The position numbers and the translations under genes were made by a program. Source: Rhodospira sp. (GTDB taxonomy: Bacteria > Pseudomonadota > Alphaproteobacteria > Rhodospirillales > Rhodospirillaceae). Taken from it: DNA of 6,451 nucleotides. Below are positions 1 to 5,001 of this stretch, piece after piece. How positions within the stretch are numbered: the first letter of the stretch is position 1; the number at the start of each line of letters is the position of its first letter. The notes beneath the pieces were generated by a model. That model worked only from the letters and a program-made list of their open reading frames with translations, made no database searches and was not told where the DNA came from. Where the stretch lies: positions 1 to 6,451 of the forward strand of contig JANQGN010000091.1 of the NCBI GenBank assembly GCA_028277295.1. Reading direction: 5' to 3'.

Positions 1-1587
1 GAGTCCAGCCGATCTCAGATGGTCCACCAACGCATCCCTGTCAAGGTGATCCCCCGTGCCCACCTTGGCCCCGTAGGTGATTAGGATTTCCGCGCGCAAT
101 GAGTCAAGCCGCGAGTCGGCAAACAGCAGAGTCCCGAGTCGCTCGGCCACCCGATCCAGGATATCGGGATGGTTGATGACCGTGGCCAGCAAGACCCATT
201 CGCGCACCCGCTCCGCCGGCAGCCCGGTCGCCGGCAAGGGCAGGGGGGGTGGCGGGGGGGATGGCGCGCCCCGTCCTCGCGCCCCGCGCGCGTCCCGCCC
301 GGCGCCGCGCGGTCCCGCGCCCCGCGCCGCCTTGATCTCCGCCCAGAAGCGGTCCCGCAACGCCCCCCGATACTGCTGCGCCACGGCGCGGTCGTCGATG
401 GTTTGCACGGCGCGCTCGATGTCACGCTCCAGGGCGGCCCGGCGTTCCGGCGTGTCCATGCGGTGCCGGGCGCGGAGCGTGCGCCAACACAGCTCGACCA
501 GCGGTAAGGCGCCATCCAGCACGGCGCGCATGGCGACCGTGCCTTGCTCGCGCAGCAGATCGTCCGGGTCACGCCCCGCCGGCAACAGGGCGATCCGCAG
601 GCTGCGCCCGGCGCCCAGACGGGGTAAGGCACGCTCCAGGGCCCGGGCGGCGGCGCGCTGGCCGGCGGTGTCGCCGTCGAAGCAGAGCACGGGTTCCGGC
701 GCCAGCGACCACAGCCGCTCAAGCTGCTCCTCGGTCAGGGCGGTGCCCAGCGGCGCCACGGCCTGGCCGAAGCCGGCGCGGGCCAGGGCGATGACATCCA
801 TATAGCCCTCGGCGACGATGACCTCGCCGCTGGCCCGCACCGACTCGCGGGCCTGGGCCAGGCCGTAGAGCATGCGCCTCTTGCCGAACACCGGCGACTC
901 GGGACCGTTCAAGTATTTGGGCTGACCATCCCCGAGCACCCGGCCACCGAAGGAGACGACCCGCCCCCGACCGTCCGTGATCGGGAACAGCACGCGGTCC
1001 CGGAAAATCTCATAGGGCGCGCGACCATCGTCAGGGCGCCCCAGGAGGCCGGCCTCGGCCAGGGTGTCGTCGTCGGCCAGGCCCTCGCGCTTCATGTGCG
1101 CGCGCAACGCGCCCCCCGGTGGGGCGTAGCCCAGCCGAAAGCGGCGGATGGTCCCGTCCTCCAGGCCCCGCCGCGCGAGATAGTCCAGCGCCGCCGCGCC
1201 CTCTGGCAGACGCAGCCGCTGTTCGAAGAAGACGCAGGCCGCTTCCAGCACCTCCTGCAAGCTGGCGACGCGGGTCTCCCGCTCGCGGGTGGCGGGATCC
1301 GGCTTGGGGACCTCCAGCCCCGCTTCGGCGGCCAGCGCCTCCACGGCCTCCATGAACGACAGCCCGCCGGCCGCCATCTCGAAGGAAATCAGGTCGCCGT
1401 GAGCGCCGCAGCCATAGCAATGGTAGTGATCGTCATAGACATGGAAACTTGGGGTCTTCTCGTTGTGGAATGGACAACAGGCCTTGTGGTGACGCCCGTT
1501 GCGGATCAGCCGCACCCGGCGGCCGATGACCGTGGCCAGCGGCACCCGAACCTTCAACTCGTCCAGAAACGACGGCGGCAGGGCCAT
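1..1587 (-). CDS. dnaG: DNA primase DnaG (C-terminus cut by window edge)
   Basis: DNA primase makes the RNA primers used by the replisome. The 529 codons visible form one open frame. Seen in order: a CHC2 zinc-binding domain with C38, H41, C57 and C60 (CPFHNEKTPSF...YHCYGCG); a catalytic core with the basic stretch around FPITDGRGRVVSFGGRVLG (about residues 201-218); and a TOPRIM domain with E260 (EGYMDV), D304/D306 (DGDTAG) and D340/D342 (GRDPDD). These match E. coli E265, D309/D311 and D345/D347 with a constant offset of five. A Gly/Arg/Pro-rich linker (about 420-455) leads into the start of the C-terminal helicase-binding domain (REWVLLATVINHP). The family is usually about 580-650 residues, so perhaps 70-120 are missing. 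The ATG at 1587 fits the usual N-terminus (ALPPSFLDELKVRVPL) and has GGGAGAG about 8 nt upstream. It follows yqeY on the same strand. From conserved synteny, rpoD would be expected beyond the left edge. Confidence 0.98.
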   Translation of the reverse strand, partial: MALPPSFLDELKVRVPLATVIGRRVRLIRNGRHHKACCPFHNEKTPSFHVYDDHYHCYGCGAHGDLISFEMAAGGLSFMEAVEALAAEAGLEVPKPDPATRERETRVASLQEVLEAACVFFEQRLRLPEGAAALDYLARRGLEDGTIRRFRLGYAPPGGALRAHMKREGLADDDTLAEAGLLGRPDDGRAPYEIFRDRVLFPITDGRGRVVSFGGRVLGDGQPKYLNGPESPVFGKRRMLYGLAQARESVRASGEVIVAEGYMDVIALARAGFGQAVAPLGTALTEEQLERLWSLAPEPVLCFDGDTAGQRAAARALERALPRLGAGRSLRIALLPAGRDPDDLLREQGTVAMRAVLDGALPLVELCWRTLRARHRMDTPERRAALERDIERAVQTIDDRAVAQQYRGALRDRFWAEIKAARGAGPRGAGRDARGARGRGAPSPPPPPLPLPATGLPAERVREWVLLATVINHPDILDRVAERLGTLLFADSRLDSLRAEILITYGAKVGTGDHLDRDALVDHLRSAGL

Positions 1588-1638
1588 GAGACGACTCTCC
1601 CTGGCCGGACTCCCGGAGTCTCGGACTGTCCGGCCTCA

Positions 1639-1736
1639 GTGTCTGTCCGGAAAGCCTTGCAAAACACTACATACGGCGTGCGATTCGGGCACAGGCACAC
1701 AACATATTGCGGTTCCCGCGACTTTCCGGACGGGCT
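1639..1736 (+). repeat. 98-bp MITE-like repeat, copy A
   Basis: First of two tandem copies. The ends are imperfect inverted repeats sharing a perfect 10-bp core: GTCCGGAAAG at 1645-1654 and CTTTCCGGAC at 1722-1731. It is flanked on both sides by CTCA (1635-1638 and 1737-1740), which could be a 4-bp target-site duplication. Hand alignment gives about 79% identity to copy B and about 83% to the reverse complement of copy C, with no gaps. An inner hairpin (GTGC 1678-1681 with GCAC 1689-1692) is possible. It encodes no recognisable protein. The orientation given is arbitrary. A REP/BIME-like element is the alternative to a MITE. Confidence 0.8.
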
Positions 1737-1740
1737 CTCA

Positions 1741-1838
1741 GTGTCTGTCGGGAAAGCCCTGAAGAACACCACATGCGGCATGCTGTTCGCGGATCGACAC
1801 ACACCACCGTGCGGTTTTCGAGACTCTCCGGACGGGCT
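1741..1838 (+). repeat. 98-bp MITE-like repeat, copy B
   Basis: Second tandem copy, same orientation as copy A and exactly 102 bp downstream (98-bp unit plus the 4-bp CTCA). It shares CTCA 1737-1740 with copy A and is followed by CTCA 1839-1842. Its terminal core is more degenerate: GTCGGGAAAG at 1747-1756 against CTCTCCGGAC at 1824-1833, so it may be the older or less constrained copy. It ends 33 bp beyond the yqeY stop codon. Confidence 0.8.
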
Positions 1839-1871
1839 CTCACGTCCACGGCGCCGTGGGCGGTCGCGCCG

Positions 1872-2321
1872 CTACGCCAGCCGCGCCTTGGCGATGGCGC
1901 TGGCCTTGCCGAAGTCCATCTGACCGGCGTAGCGCGCACGCAGGGTGGACATCACGCGGCCCATGTCCTTCAGGCCCTGGGCGGCGATCTCGCCAATCAC
2001 CGAGTCGACCGCCGAGTCGATTTCCGTCGCGTCCAACTGGTGCGGCAGGAACGCCTGGATGATATCCAGTTCCTCCTGCTCCTGCTGGGCCAGATCCATG
2101 CGGCAGCCCTGCTCGTACATGGCGATGCTGTCGCGACGCTGCTTGATCATGCTTTGCAACATCCGCAGGATGTCGTCATCCTCGACCGTTTCACCCCGGC
2201 CCCGGGCGCAGATATCGCGATCCTTCAGCGCCGCCAGGATGAGGCGAATGGTGGAAATGGCGCGATGGTCCTTGGCGCGAACCGCCGCCTTCAAGTCCTC
2301 GTTCAGGCGATCTCGCAGCAT
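1872..2321 (-). CDS. yqeY: GatB/YqeY domain-containing protein
   Basis: A 149-residue cytoplasmic protein of the YqeY family, related to the tail domain of the GatB subunit of the Glu-tRNA(Gln)/Asp-tRNA(Asn) amidotransferase. Its exact function is not established; a tRNA-related role is only inferred from that homology. Family signatures are clear: ILRMLQSMIKQRRDSIAMYEQGCRMDLA (about 51-78), the ELDIIQAFLPHQL segment (84-96), and a C-terminal GLKDMGRVMSTLRARYAGQMDFG (116-138). The frame stays open upstream to an ATG at 2495. I chose the ATG at 2321 because MLRDRLNEDLKAAVRAKD is the normal family N-terminus, the length then fits the usual ~150 residues, and AAGGGGA/GAGG lies just upstream. It is divergent from carA and upstream of dnaG, a common alphaproteobacterial arrangement. 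Copies of the 98-bp repeat flank it on both sides. Confidence 0.95.
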   Translation of the reverse strand: MLRDRLNEDLKAAVRAKDHRAISTIRLILAALKDRDICARGRGETVEDDDILRMLQSMIKQRRDSIAMYEQGCRMDLAQQEQEELDIIQAFLPHQLDATEIDSAVDSVIGEIAAQGLKDMGRVMSTLRARYAGQMDFGKASAIAKARLA

Positions 2322-2435
2322 GCGGCCTCGTCCCCTTGCGATGATCCTTGATCCGTGCCGGCGGCGCCCCCCGCCACCTCTCCCCGAAGGACCGTGGTCA
2401 CGCACCGTGCGGGCGGACCAGGGGCACGTCGGCGG

Positions 2436-2464
2436 GAGGTAAGCCCAAAGCTGTCCCGTGTCAA
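2436..2464 (-). promoter_or_regulatory. candidate sigma-70-type promoter for yqeY
   Basis: On the minus strand, a perfect -35 TTGACA (2464-2459) is followed after 17 bp by TACCTC (2441-2436), a weak -10. Transcription would start about 110 nt upstream of the yqeY ATG. The -35 and spacing are good but the -10 is poor, so this is tentative. A shifted -10 (TTACCT, 16-bp spacer) is equally possible. Confidence 0.35.
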
Positions 2465-2492
2465 ACCCCTTGGGGTCAACCTCTCCAGAGGT
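2465..2492. other. pair of short palindromes upstream of yqeY promoter
   Basis: Two adjacent inverted repeats: acccc-tt-ggggt (2465-2476) and acctct-cc-agaggt (2479-2492). Both abut the upstream side of the candidate -35 box. GTCA occurs at 2460, 2475 and 2491, that is every 15-16 bp, giving a rough direct repeat over the same stretch. This could be an operator or chance structure in GC-rich DNA. Confidence 0.3.
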
Positions 2493-2602
2493 CATGGGAC
2501 GGGCGGCCTAGGCGGGGGCGATGCGGCGAACCAAGCAAGGGTCACATGCGGTGCCGACGCGGCGGCGGGCAGGGCTCTGAACTCGGATGACAGATCCGTT
2601 AG

Positions 2603-2700
2603 AGCCCGTCCGGAAAGTCTCGGGAAACGCAATATATTGTGTACCTCTTCCCCGGTCGCGCGCCGAATGTGGTGTTTGTCAGGGCTTTCCGGACAGACGC
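2603..2700 (-). repeat. 98-bp MITE-like repeat, copy C (inverted)
   Basis: Reverse-complement copy of the repeat found at 1639-1838, about 83% identical to copy A over 106 aligned bases including flanks, with no gaps. The terminal cores are perfect: GTCCGGAAAG at 2608-2617 and CTTTCCGGAC at 2685-2694. They are 87 bp apart end to end, the same as in copy A. It is flanked by TTAG on both sides (2599-2602 and 2701-2704). This differs from the CTCA around copies A and B (TGAG in this orientation), which supports independent insertion with a 4-bp duplication. Confidence 0.8.
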
Positions 2701-2720
2701 TTAGGTTGCGCGTCTCTGTT

Positions 2721-2812
2721 GGAGATCCTTCGCACCCTCTGGGTGCTCAGGATGAGGATTGTCCATTTAAAACAACCTCATCCTGAGGGAGTGAAGCGAC
2801 CGAAGGATCTCC
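2721..2812. repeat. head-to-head pair of intergenic palindromic repeats (long hairpin)
   Basis: Two 37-bp units face each other (2721-2757 and 2776-2812) around an AT-rich 18-bp spacer. The outer 12 bp (ggagatccttcg with cgaaggatctcc) and inner 12 bp (ctcaggatgagg with cctcatcctgag) pair perfectly. The 13-bp middles do not pair with each other; the left one forms its own hairpin (CACCC/GGGTG). The ATCCTTCG...CTCAGGATGAGG pattern resembles intergenic repeats I recall as widespread in alphaproteobacteria. It lies in the carA leader direction but upstream of the candidate carA promoter, so it is unlikely to be a carA attenuator. Confidence 0.85.
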
Positions 2813-2895
2813 ATCGCGTGCTCCGGTCCTCTCGGAAGGCGTTTTGTGAACGTTTGTCCATCCGAGTTCGGAGCCCTGCGGCGGCCGGGCCGCCG

Positions 2896-2924
2896 TTGAC
2901 TTGGCGCCGCCGATCCCCTAAGCA
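2896..2924 (+). promoter_or_regulatory. candidate sigma-70-type promoter for carA
   Basis: TTGACT (2896-2901), a 17-bp spacer and TAAGCA (2919-2924) give a plausible housekeeping promoter. A start near 2931 would leave a leader of about 70 nt before the carA ATG. A GC hairpin (CGGCGGC 2879-2885 with GCCGCCG 2889-2895) abuts the -35 box. I see no clear arginine- or pyrimidine-responsive attenuator in the short leader. Confidence 0.45.
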
Positions 2925-2999
2925 ACCGCGCGGACTGGGCCCGCACCGCATGCCCGCGGCCCCGCCCGGCCGCCCTCCTCCGGCCTTGGGATACCCGAT

Positions 3000-4184
3000 A
3001 TGACCTCCTCCTCCTTTTCCGGTGGCGAGCCCACGCCCGGTCCCGCCGGCGCCACCGCCGCCCTGGTTCTGGCCGACGGGTCGGTTCTCTGGGGTCACGG
3101 CCTCGGGGCCACGGGCGAAGCCGGCGGCGAGGTGGTCTTCAACACGGGCATGACCGGCTATCAGGAGGTCATGACCGATCCCTCCTACGCAGGGCAGATC
3201 ATTACCTTTACCTTCCCGCACATCGGCAACGTCGGCACCAATCCCGAGGACGTGGAAGCGATCACCCCCGCCGCCCGGGGCTGTATCCTGCGCGCGGCGG
3301 TCACCGATCCGTCCAACTGGCGCGCCGCCCAGCATCTGCATGCCTGGCTGGCGTCCCACGACCTGGTGGGCATGACCGGCGTGGACACCCGTCACCTCAC
3401 CCGGCGCATCCGCGACACCGGCGCGCCCAATGGCCTGATCGTGCACGCTCCGGACGGCCGCTTCGACCTTGTGGGCCTGCGCATCCGCGCCGCCGCCCTG
3501 CCCGGCCTGGAGGGCCAGGACCTGGCCAAGGACGTCACTTGCGCCCAAACCCACGCCTGGAATCAGACCCGCTGGACCATCGACGAGGGCTACGGGGTTC
3601 TGGAAACACCCGCCTTCCACGTGGTGGCCATGGACTTCGGCGCCAAGCGCAACATCCTGCGCTCCCTGGCCTCGCACGGCTGCCGAGTCACGGTGGTGCC
3701 GGCCACGGCGACCCTGGACGAGATCCTGACCCACGCGCCTGACGGCATCTTCCTGTCCAACGGCCCCGGCGACCCGGCGGCCACCGGTACCTACGCCGTG
3801 CCGGTGGTGCGCGGGCTGGTCGAGACGGGCAAGCCGGTGTTCGGCATCTGCCTGGGCCATCAGATCCTGGCGCTGGCGCTGGGGGCTTCTACCTACAAGA
3901 TGGACATTGGCCATCGCGGCGCCAACCACCCGGTCAAGGACCACACCACTGGCAAGGTGGAGATCACCAGCCAGAACCACGGCTTCGGGGTTGCCCGCGA
4001 CAGTCTGCCGGCGGGTGTAACGGAGACACATACCTCGCTGTTCGACGGGACCGTGGAGGGCTTGGCCGTGGAGGGCAAGCCGGTGTTCTCGGTGCAATAC
4101 CACCCGGAGGCATCGCCCGGGCCCCAGGACAGCCAATACCTGTTCGCCCGCTTCGTGGACCACATGAAGGCCGCCAAACCCTGA
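3000..4184 (+). CDS. carA: carbamoyl-phosphate synthase small subunit CarA
   Basis: CarA is the glutaminase subunit of carbamoyl-phosphate synthase. It hydrolyses glutamine and passes ammonia to CarB, feeding arginine and pyrimidine synthesis in the cytoplasm. The N-terminal domain is clear (FNTGMTGYQEVMTDPSY...FTFPHIGNVGTN, about residues 48-81). The class I glutamine amidotransferase domain starts near VVAMDFGAKRNILR (208-221) and has GPGDP (255-259), the nucleophile C284 in FGICLGHQ, the GHRGANHPV loop (304-312), and H368/E370 in YHPE. The triad matches E. coli C269/H353/E355 with a constant offset of 15. The 394-residue length is near normal; the extra N-terminal residues are low-complexity Ser/Pro/Gly. 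The ATG at 3000 is the only good start I see, but its ribosome-binding site is weak (GGGA about 13 nt upstream). carB is not next to it: creA follows 17 nt after the stop, probably in the same transcript. Confidence 0.97.
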   Translation: MTSSSFSGGEPTPGPAGATAALVLADGSVLWGHGLGATGEAGGEVVFNTGMTGYQEVMTDPSYAGQIITFTFPHIGNVGTNPEDVEAITPAARGCILRAAVTDPSNWRAAQHLHAWLASHDLVGMTGVDTRHLTRRIRDTGAPNGLIVHAPDGRFDLVGLRIRAAALPGLEGQDLAKDVTCAQTHAWNQTRWTIDEGYGVLETPAFHVVAMDFGAKRNILRSLASHGCRVTVVPATATLDEILTHAPDGIFLSNGPGDPAATGTYAVPVVRGLVETGKPVFGICLGHQILALALGASTYKMDIGHRGANHPVKDHTTGKVEITSQNHGFGVARDSLPAGVTETHTSLFDGTVEGLAVEGKPVFSVQYHPEASPGPQDSQYLFARFVDHMKAAKP

Positions 4185-4201
4185 CACGGAGACCCGCCGC
4201 C

Positions 4202-4678
4202 ATGCCGCGTCCCGCTCGCCACGCCGCTTTCGCCGCCGCCGCCTCCGCGTTGCTCGCGCTGACCCCGGCCGCGATGGCCGGCGAAGTGGGCTGCGTGGAC
4301 ACGGTGTTCAAGCTGGTCGGCCCGAACCACAAGATCTGCATCGACTCGCTGGAAGACCCCAAGGTCAAGGGTGTTGTCTGCCACCTGTCGCGGCCCGAGA
4401 CCGGCGGACTGTCGGGCGCCGTGGGGCTGGCGGAGGACCCCTCCAACAACTCCATCGCCTGCCGCCAGGTGGGTCCGATCACCATCCTTGAGGACCTGGA
4501 CGACGGCGAGGTGGTGTTCTCGGAGCGCCGCAGCGTGCTGTTCAAGCGCCTGAGGGTGCGCCGGTTCCACGACCAGGAACACAACGTGCTCATCTACCTG
4601 GTGGTCAGCGACAAGCTGATAGAGGGCAGCCCGAAGCATTCCATCTCGACCGTGCCCATCATGCCCTGGCGGGAGTAG
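4202..4678 (+). CDS. creA: CreA family periplasmic protein
   Basis: A 158-residue protein closely resembling E. coli CreA, a conserved exported protein of unknown function. A signal peptide is visible: Arg/His near the start, an Ala/Leu-rich core and a TPAAMA cleavage site after residue 26. The mature part carries family motifs: VDTVFKLVGPNHKI (32-45), VCHLSRPETGG (59-69), LAEDPSNNSIACRQVGPI (76-93), EGEVVF-like DGEVVF before the basic strand, and the C-terminal SPKHSISTVPIMPWR. The mature protein has four cysteines (31, 46, 60, 87). I recall only the last two positions in the E. coli protein, so a second disulfide is conceivable. GGAG sits about 10 nt upstream of the ATG. It is not beside creBCD here, so the name reflects family membership rather than the E. 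coli regulon. Confidence 0.93.
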   Translation: MPRPARHAAFAAAASALLALTPAAMAGEVGCVDTVFKLVGPNHKICIDSLEDPKVKGVVCHLSRPETGGLSGAVGLAEDPSNNSIACRQVGPITILEDLDDGEVVFSERRSVLFKRLRVRRFHDQEHNVLIYLVVSDKLIEGSPKHSISTVPIMPWRE

Positions 4679-4746
4679 CGTGGGGATCCTATCTGAGGAG
4701 TGGCGGCAAACCCACAGGGCAGGCAGGGTCAAGCAACCGAACGCCT

Positions 4747-4762
4747 GGCGGGACCACCCGCC
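4747..4762 (+). other. short GC hairpin between creA and the metal-binding gene
   Basis: GGCGGG (4747-4752) and CCCGCC (4757-4762) form a perfect 6-bp stem with an ACCA loop in the 113-bp gap after creA. No T-run follows, so it is not a standard intrinsic terminator. It might stabilise an mRNA end, act as a weak pause, or be chance. I see no clear promoter or copper-regulator (CueR-type) box in this gap. Confidence 0.3.
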
Positions 4763-4791
4763 TCACCCCACCCTCACGGAGGACCCCAACC

Positions 4792-5001
4792 ATGCCCAGC
4801 ACCCATCATGTGGCCGGCATGACCTGCGGCGGCTGCGCCCGTGCCGTGGAAACGGCCATCAGGGAGGCCGCGCCGGCCCTCCAGGCGGTCGCCGTGAACC
4901 TGGAGACCGGCACGGTGACGGTCACGGGCGACGCCCCGGACGCGGTGATCGAAACGGCCGTGGAGGACGCGGGCTTCGTCTATGGGGGCCGGGCCGCCTG
5001 A
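4792..5001 (+). CDS. heavy-metal-associated (HMA) domain protein, CopZ-like
   Basis: A 69-residue single-domain protein of the HMA fold that resembles copper chaperones such as CopZ/Atx1. The metal site is GMTCGGC near the N-terminus, with C12 and C15 as ligands and M10 in the usual position. The rest fits the fold: an amphipathic helix (ARAVETAIREA), a strand with VAVNLETGTVTVTG (53% typical of the second and third strands), and a C-terminal VIETAVEDAGF helix. In the family, such proteins carry Cu(I) to a P-type ATPase or regulator; metal specificity cannot be read from this sequence, and no copper ATPase or cue-type regulator is in the window. The ATG at 4792 has a strong GGAGG 8-9 nt upstream. 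Its end overlaps the first 20 bp of the alr frame, or ends 10 nt before alr if the GTG start there is used. Confidence 0.9.
   Translation: MPSTHHVAGMTCGGCARAVETAIREAAPALQAVAVNLETGTVTVTGDAPDAVIETAVEDAGFVYGGRAA

Larger units (their letters stand above)
1588..1871. other. yqeY-dnaG intergenic region, repeat-filled
   Basis: This 284-bp gap separates yqeY from dnaG, both on the minus strand. Two tandem 98-bp repeats occupy 1639-1838. Next to dnaG there is a short near-palindrome at 1608-1620 (gactc-ccg-gagtc) that would lie in the 5' leader of dnaG. A stretch at 1624-1638 looks like a degenerate repeat end. I see no convincing sigma-70 promoter for dnaG here, so dnaG may be co-transcribed with yqeY through the repeats. 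That is an inference. Confidence 0.6.
2322..2999. other. yqeY-carA divergent intergenic region
   Basis: This 678-bp stretch lies between the divergent yqeY and carA starts. In order it contains a candidate yqeY promoter (2436-2464), two small palindromes (2465-2476 and 2479-2492), a stretch with nothing I can name (2495-2598), the third 98-bp repeat (2603-2700), a compound palindromic hairpin (2721-2812), a GC-rich 7-bp-stem hairpin (2879-2895) and a candidate carA promoter (2896-2924). Open frames crossing it have no recognisable protein motif. I found no tRNA, riboswitch or Rho-independent terminator. It is long for such a junction, mainly because of the inserted repeats. Confidence 0.7.

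Noticed and set aside
77..805. Long plus-strand open frame opposite dnaG
   Set aside because: It is antisense to the conserved core of DnaG, which has all catalytic motifs in frame; the product is Arg/Ser-rich low complexity, typical of a shadow frame in GC-rich DNA.
1637..1842. A 34-residue tandem peptide repeat encoded by copies A and B
   Set aside because: 102 bp is divisible by three and the frame is open, but about half of the A/B differences change residues and no start, ribosome site or domain supports translation. The repeat behaves as DNA, not protein.
1635..1842. CRISPR-like repeat array
   Set aside because: There are only two tandem units of 98 bp with no separate spacers, and an inverted third copy elsewhere; this does not fit a CRISPR array.
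2721..2812. Rho-independent terminator
   Set aside because: The hairpin is long with internal unpaired centres and no following T-run, and it lies upstream of both divergent genes rather than downstream of any.
2355..3003. Overlapping plus-strand frames in the yqeY-carA gap
   Set aside because: They run through the 98-bp repeat and the palindromic hairpin, have no family motif and no convincing ribosome-binding sites.
2778..4187. A 469-codon minus-strand frame opposite carA
   Set aside because: It is entirely antisense to carA and its upstream repeat region; its His/Gly/Val-rich product has no motif, and carA has the full glutaminase signature.
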